From positions 1 to 39,880 of the forward strand of contig JAEDEK010000003.1 of NCBI GenBank assembly GCA_016293365.1: 39,880 nt of DNA, in the 5' to 3' direction. How positions within the stretch are numbered: the first letter of the stretch is position 1; every line of letters starts with the position of its first letter. This DNA is from Bulleidia sp. (GTDB taxonomy: Bacteria; Bacillota_I; Bacilli_A; Erysipelotrichales; Erysipelotrichaceae). This document shows positions 22,220 to 31,261 of the stretch, piece after piece. The translations under genes and the position numbers were made by a program. The notes below the pieces were generated by a model. The model was not told where the DNA came from, ran no database searches, and saw nothing but the letters and a program-made list of their open reading frames with translations.

Positions 22220-24073
22220 ATGCGGATACAACAAAAGATCATGACTGCAGTCCTGTCTGCTTTTCTGGTATGTCCATTGACAGCTGTGCCTGTCGTGGCG
22301 GAAGATCAGGATTTTGATACATTTCTGAATGAATGCTTTGTATCGATGATGGAAGAAGATTATCTGACGGTACATTATTCTTTAAAAGATCCAGAAGCTT
22401 ATGGTGTGACTGTACCAGAGCCATCTTTGGGTGAGATTTCATGGGATGATTATGCAGAAGATGAAGAGAAAGCACGAAAGATGCTGGATGATCTCCATAC
22501 ATATGACAGGGAATCCTTAAGCGATGAGATGAAGAATGAATACGATTCTCTTGAAGCAGAACTTGAAAGACAGGTGATGCTGAATATGTATCCATACTTT
22601 GACTTTGCTTTCTATGCATCAGGTGGTGTACTGGATGCCATTCAGACAAATCTTTCTGAATTCCAGTTCTATCAGGAAAGTGATTTTGAAGATTATCTGG
22701 AAGTTGTTGCGGATGTGGATGACTATCTGGATGACTGTATGGAACTGACGGAAAAACAGGCAGAAGCCGGTTATTTCCTGAGTGAAGGACAGCTCAATGA
22801 AACCTTGGATGTGATTGATGCTTTTCTGGAAAAAACGGATGATAATGCGCTGATCATCAGCTTTAATGATGCTGTAGATGCATATGAAGGACTGGATGAA
22901 GCAGGTTCGCAGTCACTGAAGGACAGAAATGCACAGCTGATCGGGGAAGAAGTCATTCCTGCCTATCAGAAGGTATCATCATTCCTGCAGAATCTTTCCG
23001 GCAGCCGCAATGGCGGGGATGCTGTGTGTGATCTTGAAAACGGTAAAGAATACTATGCAGCCCTGGCTGTGACAAAGACAGGTAAGGATGCAGATGTACA
23101 GAGCCTTCTGGATACGTGCAACAGCTTTTTCAAACGTGCCATGCAGGATTATCTTGCAGTGATTCAGAAAGAAGACTATTCCTTTATGTATGAGACCATT
23201 GAAATGGAATCTGCTGAGGAAATACTGGATTACCTGCATGAACAGATGAAAGATATTCCCGAAATGCCTGAAACACAATGGCGCGTCAGTTATCTGGATC
23301 CAAGTATCGCTTCGGATTCCATCAATGCATACTATGTGATTCCACCTGTGGATGATCGCAGCAGTAATGTCATGAAGATCAATGGCGATAATGTATATGA
23401 TACTAACAGTCTGTATGAAACACTTGCACATGAAGGTTTCCCAGGTCATATGTATCAGAATGTCACTTATTATGAAGACGCCCATAGTGTGATGCGTTAT
23501 CTGACTTCTCCGATCGGTTATACCGAAGGATGGGCAATGTATGCAGAAATGCTGGGTTGGAGCTGGTCACCGTTATCTGATGATGCCAATACATTCTTTG
23601 CTTTGTCTACTGCCATTAACTATGTACTTGATGCAGCTGTGGATCTTGGTGTCAATGGTCTTGGGTGGAGCATTGAAGATGTGGAAAAATACCTGGACCA
23701 GCAGGGGTTCAATTCATCCATTGCAGAAGCTCTGTACGAGTTTGTTACACTTCAGCCTGGTGTGATTCTTCCGTATGGTTATGGACTGGCAGAAATGATG
23801 AATCTTCGCTATGAGGCACAGGATGTATTAAAGGATGATTTCAAAGCGGAAGACTACCACGAAGTGATTCTGAAAGGTGGTGCCAGACCGTTTGAAAAGG
23901 TTGAAGCGGATGTTCATACATGGCTGTATGGGACAGATGCACCTGCGCCTGTAAAAGAAAAAAATGTTATTTCACCTGTGATGATGGCAGTGCTTGGTGG
24001 TGTGGCAATACTTGCTGTAGTGATGATTGTTGTGATGATCAATAGACGGAGGAAAAAGAAACATGGAGCATAA
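22220..24073 (+). CDS. secreted, membrane-anchored DUF885 metallopeptidase-like protein
   Basis: The 617-aa protein has a cleavable signal peptide (residues 1-27, ending near VVAED), a large helical DUF885 domain, and a C-terminal membrane span (about 587-609) followed by RRRKKK, which anchors it outside the cell. The DUF885 zinc motif AHEGFPGHMYQN (near 405) and the third-ligand region YTEGWAMYAEML (near 435) are intact. Members of this family are predicted gluzincin-like peptidases with poorly defined substrates. ATAAGGAG precedes the ATG at 22220. It overlaps ung by 11 bases, so the DUF885 gene, ung and folC likely form one transcript despite unrelated roles. Confidence 0.88.
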   Translation: MRIQQKIMTAVLSAFLVCPLTAVPVVAEDQDFDTFLNECFVSMMEEDYLTVHYSLKDPEAYGVTVPEPSLGEISWDDYAEDEEKARKMLDDLHTYDRESLSDEMKNEYDSLEAELERQVMLNMYPYFDFAFYASGGVLDAIQTNLSEFQFYQESDFEDYLEVVADVDDYLDDCMELTEKQAEAGYFLSEGQLNETLDVIDAFLEKTDDNALIISFNDAVDAYEGLDEAGSQSLKDRNAQLIGEEVIPAYQKVSSFLQNLSGSRNGGDAVCDLENGKEYYAALAVTKTGKDADVQSLLDTCNSFFKRAMQDYLAVIQKEDYSFMYETIEMESAEEILDYLHEQMKDIPEMPETQWRVSYLDPSIASDSINAYYVIPPVDDRSSNVMKINGDNVYDTNSLYETLAHEGFPGHMYQNVTYYEDAHSVMRYLTSPIGYTEGWAMYAEMLGWSWSPLSDDANTFFALSTAINYVLDAAVDLGVNGLGWSIEDVEKYLDQQGFNSSIAEALYEFVTLQPGVILPYGYGLAEMMNLRYEAQDVLKDDFKAEDYHEVILKGGARPFEKVEADVHTWLYGTDAPAPVKEKNVISPVMMAVLGGVAILAVVMIVVMINRRRKKKHGA

Positions 24074-24734
24074 TGACTGGTGGCCATGGCTGCAACAGGA
24101 GTGGCAACAGCCATATTTCAGACAGCTTTCTGCCTTTGTACATGAGCAGTATGAAAAACATGAAGTGTACCCGCCAAAACATCTTGTCTTTTCAGTTTTT
24201 GAAAGCTGTACATATAAAGATATCAGTGTTGTGATTCTGGGACAGGACCCATACCATGAACCAGGTCAGGCACATGGCATGTGTTTTTCGGTATGCCCAG
24301 GTGTTATGACTCCTCCTTCCTTGCGGAATATTTATCTGGAGCTGCAGCAGGAACTTGGATGCAGGATTCCCAATAACGGATATCTGATGCCATGGGCAAA
24401 ACAGGGGGTATTTCTTCTCAATGCTGTGATGACAGTGGAAAGAGGAAAGGCAAACAGCCATGCGAATAAAGGATGGGAAACCTTTACAGATCATGTCATC
24501 GCCCATATCAACGAAAAGAAAGAACCGGTTGTATTTCTGTTGTGGGGCAGAAATGCGCGTGCAAAGGCAGGCATGATCGATCGCAGCCGACATCTTGTAC
24601 TGGAATGTGCACACCCTTCCCCATTGAGTGCCTATCATGGATTCTTTGGATGCAATCACTTTATTCAGGCGAATGATTTTCTCAAAGCACATGGCAGAAA
24701 AGAAATTGACTGGCAGATACAGGATCTGTTATGA
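24063..24734 (+). CDS. ung: uracil-DNA glycosylase (family 1)
   Basis: The 223-aa enzyme has the catalytic water-activating motif GQDPYHEPGQAHG (near residue 60), the uracil-specificity loop GVFLLNAVMTVERGKANSH, and the DNA-intercalation loop HPSPLSAYHGFFG. It removes uracil from DNA at the start of base excision repair. Length matches the family. GGAGGAAA precedes the start; the gene starts inside the end of the DUF885 frame and its stop overlaps the folC start by 4 bases. Confidence 0.97.
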   Translation: MEHNDWWPWLQQEWQQPYFRQLSAFVHEQYEKHEVYPPKHLVFSVFESCTYKDISVVILGQDPYHEPGQAHGMCFSVCPGVMTPPSLRNIYLELQQELGCRIPNNGYLMPWAKQGVFLLNAVMTVERGKANSHANKGWETFTDHVIAHINEKKEPVVFLLWGRNARAKAGMIDRSRHLVLECAHPSPLSAYHGFFGCNHFIQANDFLKAHGRKEIDWQIQDLL

Positions 24735-25942
24735 GTGAAATCAGATTTGATGAAAACTGGGTCATGAGAAGAAGAAATCCCAATCATGGCTTAGAGCCGA
24801 TCAGACAGGTACTTGCCCGTCATGGCAATCCGCAGAATGATCTGAAGTTTATTCACGTGGCAGGGACAAACGGGAAAGGATCTGTGTGCTGTTATATCAG
24901 GGATGTACTTATGGCGCATGGCTATCGTACAGGGATGTTCACATCACCTCATCTGATCCACCATTTTGATCGGATTACCATTGATGGCAAATGGATTACC
25001 AAGGATGAGTATCAGCATATTCTTGATGCATGCATCGACGATATTATCGAGCTGAATCTTGGTATGTTTGAGATCGCATTGCTCATTGCCCTGCTTCATT
25101 TCAAAAAGCAGAAAACAGATTATGTCGTCTTGGAGTGTGGACTGGGAGGAAGGCTTGATAATACCAATGTCATTCCTTCCCCTGTAATCAGTGTGATCAC
25201 GACAATCGGTTCTGATCATGCCGCATTACTGGGAAACAGAGTGCAGCAGGTGGCATTTGAAAAAGCAGGCATCATCCGGGAACATGTACCGGTATGTGTT
25301 GGACTTGTTTCAAGGAAGGCAAGGGGTGTGATTGCTTCTGTGGCCAATCGAAAACATGCACCGATTACATTCATGAAACAGGTTCAGGTAACCGGGCAGA
25401 ATGCATTTAAGTATGATCATGATGTTTATGAACTTTCATCTGCTGCTTTCTATCAGAAAGAAAATGCACTGCTGGCATTGCGGGTTCTGAAATCCATTGG
25501 GATTGATATTCATGATGACGCAACGAAACAAGCACTCCATGAAAGCAGCTGGAAAGGCAGATTTGAAAAAGTCGGTACACACCCGGCTATCTATCTGGAT
25601 GGTGCTCATAACAAAGAAGGAATTGAGGCGCTTGTCAGAAACTATAGTGGTCTGAACAGGCCTGTTATTACGGTGTTTTCAGCATTGAAGGACAAGCCGG
25701 GAAGATGGATGGCTTCAAAGCTGTCACAGGTCAGTGATGAACTGATTATCACAAGTATTAATAACGGAAGATTTGATTCCATGGATTCACTTTCCATAGA
25801 TGGTGCAGTCATGGTTGCTGATGAGAATCAGGCGGTGGATCAGGCAGTAAAACTGGCAGGTGAAAACGGAACGGTTGTCATCTGCGGTTCTCTGTATTTT
25901 ATTTCAGATATTCGGAAACGATGGAAAACAGGACAGGATTGA
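24731..25942 (+). CDS. folC: folylpolyglutamate synthase / dihydrofolate synthase
   Basis: The 403-aa Mur-ligase-type enzyme has the ATP loop VAGTNGKGSV (near residue 43), the family motif FTSPHLIHHFDRI, the Mg-binding ECGLGGRLDNTNV, TTIGSDHAALLG and the C-terminal LDGAHNKEG. It adds glutamates to folates (and may make dihydrofolate from dihydropteroate). It is somewhat shorter than the usual 420-440 residues, with no missing motif. It is translationally coupled to ung, and a terminator overlaps its stop. Confidence 0.94.
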   Translation: MSEIRFDENWVMRRRNPNHGLEPIRQVLARHGNPQNDLKFIHVAGTNGKGSVCCYIRDVLMAHGYRTGMFTSPHLIHHFDRITIDGKWITKDEYQHILDACIDDIIELNLGMFEIALLIALLHFKKQKTDYVVLECGLGGRLDNTNVIPSPVISVITTIGSDHAALLGNRVQQVAFEKAGIIREHVPVCVGLVSRKARGVIASVANRKHAPITFMKQVQVTGQNAFKYDHDVYELSSAAFYQKENALLALRVLKSIGIDIHDDATKQALHESSWKGRFEKVGTHPAIYLDGAHNKEGIEALVRNYSGLNRPVITVFSALKDKPGRWMASKLSQVSDELIITSINNGRFDSMDSLSIDGAVMVADENQAVDQAVKLAGENGTVVICGSLYFISDIRKRWKTGQD

Positions 25943-25963
25943 CGTGTTGTTCAATCCTGTTTT
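25933..25963 (+). terminator. intrinsic terminator after folC
   Basis: ACAGGATTGA (25933-25942) pairs perfectly with TCAATCCTGT (25951-25960), followed by TTT. The 5' arm contains the folC stop codon. Confidence 0.8.
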
Positions 25964-25984
25964 CATGTGTTTTCTCAGAAAATG

Positions 25985-25998
25985 TGTAAACGCTATCA
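25985..25998 (+). promoter_or_regulatory. perfect cre box before glgC
   Basis: TGTAAACGCTATCA matches the consensus TGWAANCGNTNWCA at every position. It lies about 40 bases upstream of the -10 and 100 bases before glgC. A CcpA/HPr-Ser-P complex could activate or repress from here; the position just upstream of the promoter also fits activation. Confidence 0.75.
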
Positions 25999-25999
25999 T

Positions 26000-26045
26000 T
26001 TTTTCACACAATTAACGTAATTCTTGTGAAAAACGATGCTATAAT
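26000..26045 (+). promoter_or_regulatory. glgC promoter with a long dyad operator
   Basis: An extended -10, TGC plus TATAAT (26037-26045), is clear; no good -35 is seen. Just upstream, TTTTTCACA (26000-26008) and TGTGAAAAA (26025-26033) form a perfect 9-bp inverted repeat, with AATTA (26010-26014) and TAATT (26018-26022) nested inside. The dyad covers the -35 position, so it may be an operator for a second regulator besides CcpA. Confidence 0.6.
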
Positions 26046-26085
26046 TTAGTCAGCTTAAATAAATGAATCATGGAGGCATATCATA

Positions 26086-27219
26086 ATGAGAGCAAACAAC
26101 ATGGCAGCAATGATACTCGCAGGCGGAAGAGGTAGCCGTCTTCACGACTTAACGAAGAAAGTTGCTAAGCCAGCCGTTCATTTTGGCGGCAAGTATCGTA
26201 TTATCGATTTCCCATTAAGTAACTGTGCAAACTCCGGCATTTCCAATGTTGGTGTTTTGACACAGTACGAATCCGTTCTTCTGAACGCTTATGTTGCTAA
26301 GGACCAGTTCTGGGGTCTTGATACAAATGACGGCGGTGTCTATGTTCTTACACCTCGTGAAAGAGACCAGAAGGGTCTTGATGTTTATCGTGGTACAGCT
26401 GATGCGATTACTCAGAACATTGACTTCCTGGATGAAATCAATCCGGAATATGTTCTGATTCTTTCCGGTGACCACATCTACAAGATGAACTATGAAAAGA
26501 TGCTGGCTTATCACCAGATGAAGAATGCCGATGCGACAATCGCAGTACTGCAGGTTCCATTAAAGGAAGCATCCAGATTCGGTATCATGAATTGTGATGA
26601 AAACGACATGATCTACGAATTTGAAGAAAAGCCGGCACAGCCAAAGTCAAATCTAGCATCCATGGGTATCTACATCTTCTCCTACAAGACATTGAGAAAG
26701 TATCTTGTTGCGGATGATAAGAATCCGGATTCCAATCACGACTTCGGTAAGGACATCATTCCAGCATATCTGAATGATGGACGTACATTGGCAGCTTACA
26801 GATTCAAGGGTTACTGGAAGGATGTAGGAACTGTTGATTCTCTGTGGGAATCCAACATGGATCTGCTTAAGCCAGGTAACGAACTGGATCTTGGCGATAC
26901 TTCCTGGAAGATCTATACAGAGGATGTCAATGCATTACCTCAGTATATCGGCGAAGAAGCTGTTGTTGAAAACGCATATATCACACAGGGTGCAGTCATC
27001 ATGGGCGAAGTCAGAAACTCTGTCATCGGTACAGGATGCGAAGTCGGAAGAGGAGCAAAGGTCATCGATTCCGTCATTCAGCCAGGTGCTAAGATTGGTG
27101 AAGGTGCAAAGGTTACACGCTGCATCGTCGCAGACAATGTAGAAGTTGCACCAGGTGCAGTCTATGGAAGTGCTGACAGCGAGTCCATTGAACTTGTTGC
27201 CAAGAAGTATGCGGAATAA
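26086..27219 (+). CDS. glgC: glucose-1-phosphate adenylyltransferase, catalytic subunit GlgC
   Basis: The 377-aa enzyme has the nucleotide-binding loop AGGRGSRLHDLTKKVAKPAV, the substrate region FPLSNCANSGI, LSGDHIYKMNY, FEEKPAQPKSNLASMGIY and a C-terminal left-handed beta-helix. It makes ADP-glucose from ATP and glucose-1-P, the committed step of glycogen synthesis. TGGAGG precedes the start. It is followed after 14 bases by glgD, with which it probably forms a heterotetramer, and then by glgA. A cre box and a dyad operator precede it. Confidence 0.97.
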   Translation: MRANNMAAMILAGGRGSRLHDLTKKVAKPAVHFGGKYRIIDFPLSNCANSGISNVGVLTQYESVLLNAYVAKDQFWGLDTNDGGVYVLTPRERDQKGLDVYRGTADAITQNIDFLDEINPEYVLILSGDHIYKMNYEKMLAYHQMKNADATIAVLQVPLKEASRFGIMNCDENDMIYEFEEKPAQPKSNLASMGIYIFSYKTLRKYLVADDKNPDSNHDFGKDIIPAYLNDGRTLAAYRFKGYWKDVGTVDSLWESNMDLLKPGNELDLGDTSWKIYTEDVNALPQYIGEEAVVENAYITQGAVIMGEVRNSVIGTGCEVGRGAKVIDSVIQPGAKIGEGAKVTRCIVADNVEVAPGAVYGSADSESIELVAKKYAE

Positions 27220-27233
27220 AGGAGTCGAATAAC

Positions 27234-28346
27234 ATGAGAGCATTAGGTATTATCAATTTTGAAAACAGTAATGTGAATATCGGTGGTCTGGATGATTACC
27301 GTCCTGCACCGGCGATTGCCTTCCTTGGCAGATATCGTATTATCGACTTTATCCTTTCCAACTACACAAATTCCGGAATTGATAATGTTCAGGTTTACTG
27401 CAAGGAAAAGCCAAGAAATTTGATTGAACACCTTGGATCCGGTTCCCACTACAACATCAACTCCAAGCGTGGCAAGCTGAGAATTCTCTATGGTGAAAAG
27501 AGCTTCTCCTCTCCTGTATATAACCACGATGTAGCTAACTACATGCTGAATATGCAGTACATTGAGGAAGACACGAACCCATATGTCATCATCGCACCAA
27601 GCTACTTCATCTACAGTCTGGATTTCTCCACTGTATTACAGACACATATTGAATCCCACGCAGACATTACAGCTCTTTATACAAGCACAAATGATGCAAA
27701 GGTTCAGTTCCTTGGTTGTGACACATTGGAAATGGATAAGGAAAAGAAGGTTACAGGCTTTGGTACAAACCGTGGAAAGAAAAAAGCAAATACAATTTCC
27801 ATGGAAGCTTACGTCATGACAAAGAAGCTGTTCATCGACCTTGTCAAGAAGGCTGCTGAAACATCTTCTCTGTACTGGCTGAAGGATATCATCGCAGATT
27901 CTGTTGAAGAACTCGATATCCGTGGCTATCAGGTAAGAGGTTATGTTGCATGCGTCAACTCCGCTTCTGAATATTTCCGGATCAATATGGAACTCAGAGA
28001 TCGCAATGTTGCCAAGGGTCTGTTCAAGCCAGGATGGCCAGTCTACACACAGACAAACGACTCAGCTCCAACAACATATGCAGCAGGTTCCTGCGTCAAG
28101 GGTAGTGTTGTAGCGAATGGCTGTGCAATTGAAGGTGAAGTTACAGACTCCGTCATCAGCCGTAACGTAACAGTCCGTAAGGGAGCAATCGTTAAGGATT
28201 CCATTATTCTTCCAGGCGCTTATATCGGTGAAAATGTCAAGCTTGATCACGTTATCGTCGACAAGTATGCAATCATCCACCATGTCAAGGCTCTGACAGG
28301 TACAGATGAAGAACCGGTATACGTCAAGAGAAGAGACCGTATCTAA
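27234..28346 (+). CDS. glgD: glucose-1-phosphate adenylyltransferase, GlgD subunit
   Basis: The 370-aa homologue of GlgC retains the fold (FLGRYRIIDFILSNYTNSGI and a C-terminal beta-helix). It lacks the GGxGxRL nucleotide loop, having NVNIGGLDDYRPAPAIA in its place. That is the hallmark of GlgD in Bacillota, a subunit with little or no activity that modulates GlgC. AAGGAG precedes it. The next start (glgA) lies 13 bases after its stop. Confidence 0.95.
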   Translation: MRALGIINFENSNVNIGGLDDYRPAPAIAFLGRYRIIDFILSNYTNSGIDNVQVYCKEKPRNLIEHLGSGSHYNINSKRGKLRILYGEKSFSSPVYNHDVANYMLNMQYIEEDTNPYVIIAPSYFIYSLDFSTVLQTHIESHADITALYTSTNDAKVQFLGCDTLEMDKEKKVTGFGTNRGKKKANTISMEAYVMTKKLFIDLVKKAAETSSLYWLKDIIADSVEELDIRGYQVRGYVACVNSASEYFRINMELRDRNVAKGLFKPGWPVYTQTNDSAPTTYAAGSCVKGSVVANGCAIEGEVTDSVISRNVTVRKGAIVKDSIILPGAYIGENVKLDHVIVDKYAIIHHVKALTGTDEEPVYVKRRDRI

Positions 28347-28359
28347 GGGGTATAAATAC

Positions 28360-29805
28360 ATGGGAAGATCAATTTTATTCGTCGCCAGTGAAGCTCTGCC
28401 TTTTGTCAAGACAGGTGGTCTGGCTGACGTAGCAGGTGCTTTACCAAAGGCTCTTGCCGCAAGAGGCCATGATGTCAGAGTCGTTGTTCCTCTGTATTCC
28501 AAGGTCATTGAAAAGCACTATGACAAGCTGGAAAGAATCGGAACCATTCAGGTGCATTCCGGATGGATCGATCAGCCGGCTACATATTACACAGCAACTG
28601 TTGATGGTGTAGTATATTACTTCATCGAACATCAGTTCTATTTCGAAAGACCGGCACTGTATGGCTATGAAGATGATGGCGAACGCTTCGCTTTCTTCCA
28701 GCGTGCAGTTCTGGATATGATCTATTTTATTAACTGGTGGCCGAATATCATCCACTCCAATGACTGGCAGTGCGGTATGATTCCATTAATGTGCCATGCA
28801 TGTTATGCAAGCGACTACCGTTATCAGATGATCAAGCATGTTTACACAATTCATAACCTTGCATTCCAGGGTAACTTCGGTGTTGATATGCTGCCAAGCT
28901 GTCTTGGTCTGCCATACATCTACTTCGATGATGGTTCCATCCGTTTCGATACAGGTATCTCCTTCATGAAGGCAGGTCTTGTCTATGCGGATAAGATCAC
29001 AACAGTATCTCCAACATATGCAAACGAAATTCTGACAGCATCCTATGGTGAAAGAATGGATCAGGTTCTGCGTTATCGTAAGGGAGATCTGTGGGGTATC
29101 GTTAACGGTATTGATACTGTTGAATGGGATCCTAAGACAGATAAGAGACTGGTTGCCAACTATGATATCAATGACTGGAAGGAAGGAAAGGCAAAGAACA
29201 AGGAAGCTCTGCAGAAGGAACTTGGCCTTGAAGTATGCCCTGACAAGCCTCTGATCGGTCTTGTATCCCGTCTGACAAACCAGAAAGGTGTTTACATGAT
29301 CACAGACCGTATCCGTGAAATCATGGGTATGGATGTACAGTTTGCAGTACTTGGTTCCGGTGAAGACAATGCTGAAAATGCATTCAAGTGGATGGAAAAT
29401 GAATATAAAGGAAAGGCAGTATTCTACTGTGGCTATAACGAAGATCTGGCACATAGAATCTATGCTTCTTCTGACATTTTCCTGATGCCGTCTCTGTATG
29501 AACCATGCGGAATCGGACAGCTGAATGCGATGCGTTACGGTACACTGCCGCTGGTACGTGAAACTGGTGGTCTGAAGGATACAGTACAGCCATATAACCA
29601 GTACACCGGCGAAGGCAACGGCTTCAGTTTCTGGGCTGCCAACGCAGATGACATGGTTTATACAATCCGTTGGGCTGTTGAACAGTACTATCACAACAAA
29701 GCAGGTTGGGAAGGACTTGTCAACACTGCCATGAATACAGATGTCAGTTGGGAAAAGAGTGCTGCTGTCTATGAGCAGCTCTACTATCAGCTGTGCAACT
29801 GGTAA
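28360..29805 (+). CDS. glgA: glycogen synthase (ADP-glucose)
   Basis: The 481-aa GT5 glycosyltransferase has the ADP-glucose loop FVKTGGLADVAGALPKAL at the N-terminus, HSNDWQCGMIPL, TVSPTYANEI, and the catalytic/nucleotide motif EPCGIGQLNAMRYGTLP near residue 380, then VRETGGLKDTV. It extends alpha-1,4 chains from ADP-glucose. The ATG at 28360 is the true start; the in-frame upstream extension overlaps glgD and lacks a ribosome site. It is last in glgCDA. Confidence 0.97.
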   Translation: MGRSILFVASEALPFVKTGGLADVAGALPKALAARGHDVRVVVPLYSKVIEKHYDKLERIGTIQVHSGWIDQPATYYTATVDGVVYYFIEHQFYFERPALYGYEDDGERFAFFQRAVLDMIYFINWWPNIIHSNDWQCGMIPLMCHACYASDYRYQMIKHVYTIHNLAFQGNFGVDMLPSCLGLPYIYFDDGSIRFDTGISFMKAGLVYADKITTVSPTYANEILTASYGERMDQVLRYRKGDLWGIVNGIDTVEWDPKTDKRLVANYDINDWKEGKAKNKEALQKELGLEVCPDKPLIGLVSRLTNQKGVYMITDRIREIMGMDVQFAVLGSGEDNAENAFKWMENEYKGKAVFYCGYNEDLAHRIYASSDIFLMPSLYEPCGIGQLNAMRYGTLPLVRETGGLKDTVQPYNQYTGEGNGFSFWAANADDMVYTIRWAVEQYYHNKAGWEGLVNTAMNTDVSWEKSAAVYEQLYYQLCNW

Positions 29806-29820
29806 TTCTGTTGTAATTGC

Positions 29821-29846
29821 AGGGTCACCTAGATGGGTGACCTTTT
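29821..29846 (+). terminator. intrinsic terminator after glgA
   Basis: GGTCACC (29823-29829) pairs with GGTGACC (29836-29842), extended by A-T and G-U pairs, followed by TTTT. It separates glgCDA from the glycolytic operon. Confidence 0.85.
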
Positions 29847-29926
29847 GTAAAAGATCCGATACAGGTGCCTGCAGTTGAACCCGACTGTCAGGCGTGAAAT
29901 ACATCGCATGATCAGATAGAAATTGA

Positions 29927-29940
29927 TGTAATCGATTACA
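29927..29940 (+). promoter_or_regulatory. perfect palindromic cre box before pgk
   Basis: TGTAATCGATTACA is a perfect 14-bp palindrome and matches TGWAANCGNTNWCA at every position. It ends 65 bases upstream of the pgk -35, a spacing more typical of CcpA activation than of roadblock repression. A bulged hairpin (29867-29875 with 29884-29893) lies further upstream; nothing else is seen between glgA and pgk. Confidence 0.75.
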
Positions 29941-30005
29941 TTGCAAACGGGCAGAATGGAAAAGAAAAAATACATGAAAACAGATTATTTTTGCCTGTGA
30001 AAACT

Positions 30006-30034
30006 TTGTCATGAATTATGTTGGGTGTTATAAT
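30006..30034 (+). promoter_or_regulatory. promoter of pgk-tpiA-eno
   Basis: TTGTCA (30006-30011) and TATAAT (30029-30034) with exactly 17 bp between make a near-ideal sigma-A promoter. The leader is about 25 bases with AAGGAGG. Confidence 0.9.
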
Positions 30035-30066
30035 TACGTTGGCTAAATAAGGAGGCTATTGAAATA

Positions 30067-31254
30067 ATGTCTAAGATTACTGTTAAAGACCTGGACGTCA
30101 GAGGCAAGCATGTCATTGTACGTGTAGACTTCAACGTTCCTCACAAGGGAAATGTCATCACAGATGATAACCGTGTCAGAGCGGCTCTCCCTACAATCAA
30201 CTACTTAACTGAAAATGGAGCAAAGGTTCTTCTGCTTTCTCACCTTGGTAAGGTAAAGACAGAAGAAGACAAGGCAAAGAACGATATGTCCATCGTTGCT
30301 GATTGCCTGGCAAAGCTGCAGAGTGCACCTGTAACATTCGTCAATGCTACAAGAGGTGCTGAACTTGAAGCAGCTGTTGCTGCTCAGGAAGATGGTTCCA
30401 TCGTTCTGATGCAGAACACACGTTATGAAAAGGGTGAATCCAAGAACGATCCTGAACTGGGCAAGTACTGGGCTTCCCTGGGTGACCTGTTTGTTGAAGA
30501 TGCATTCGGTTCCGTACACAGAGCGCATGCTTCTACAGTAGGTATCCCAAGCAACCTTCCTGAAGGATGCGCAGCAGTAGGTTTCCTTGTTGAAAAGGAA
30601 CTGAATGTACTTGGTGGTGCATTAAATGATCCAAAGAGACCATTTGTTGCAATTCTTGGTGGTGCTAAGGTTTCTGACAAGATCGGTGTTATCGAAAACC
30701 TGCTGAAGATTGCTGACAAGGTCATCATTGGTGGTGGTATGTCTTATACATTCTCCGCAGCTGAAGGTGGCAAGATCGGTGATTCTCTGCTTGAAGCAGA
30801 TAAGATTGATCTGGCGAAGGAATTCATGGCTAAGGGCGCAGGCAAGCTGTTCCTGCCTGTAGATACAGTTGAAGCAAACGCATTCGACAACGCTACAGAA
30901 ATCAGAACAGTCAAGGCTGGTGCAGTTGATGATGGTTTCCAGGGTCTGGATATCGGTCCTGAATCTGTTGAACTGTTCAAGAAGGAACTCGAAGGTGCAA
31001 AGACAGTATTCTGGAACGGACCAATGGGTGTATTTGAAAAGCCTGAATATGCAAAGGGAACAGTAGCTGTATGTGAAGCAATTGCCAACCTTGAAGGTGC
31101 AACAACAATCATCGGTGGTGGTGACTCTGCTTCCGCTGCTAAGAACCTTGGCTTTGCTGATAAGTTCTCCCACATCTCCACAGGTGGCGGTGCATCTCTT
31201 GAATTCATGGAAGGAAAGGAATTACCGGGTGTAGCAATCATTCCGGAAAAATAA
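30067..31254 (+). CDS. pgk: phosphoglycerate kinase
   Basis: The 395-aa enzyme has VIVRVDFNVPHKG at the N-terminus, LLSHLGKVK, the substrate-binding HRAHASTVGIPSN, the hinge LGGAKVSDKIGVIENLL, and the nucleotide-binding FWNGPMGVFE and GGGDSASAAKNLG motifs. It transfers phosphate from 1,3-bisphosphoglycerate to ADP. Length is standard. Strong codon bias fits high expression. It is followed 7 bases later by tpiA. No gapA or cggR lies upstream, unlike in Bacillus. Confidence 0.98.
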   Translation: MSKITVKDLDVRGKHVIVRVDFNVPHKGNVITDDNRVRAALPTINYLTENGAKVLLLSHLGKVKTEEDKAKNDMSIVADCLAKLQSAPVTFVNATRGAELEAAVAAQEDGSIVLMQNTRYEKGESKNDPELGKYWASLGDLFVEDAFGSVHRAHASTVGIPSNLPEGCAAVGFLVEKELNVLGGALNDPKRPFVAILGGAKVSDKIGVIENLLKIADKVIIGGGMSYTFSAAEGGKIGDSLLEADKIDLAKEFMAKGAGKLFLPVDTVEANAFDNATEIRTVKAGAVDDGFQGLDIGPESVELFKKELEGAKTVFWNGPMGVFEKPEYAKGTVAVCEAIANLEGATTIIGGGDSASAAKNLGFADKFSHISTGGGASLEFMEGKELPGVAIIPEK

Positions 31255-31261
31255 GAATCTT

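Noticed and set aside
28786..30012. 408-codon minus-strand frame opposite glgA
   Set aside because: It is a shadow of the biased codons of glgA, with a Cys/Ile-rich, low-plausibility product and no ribosome site.
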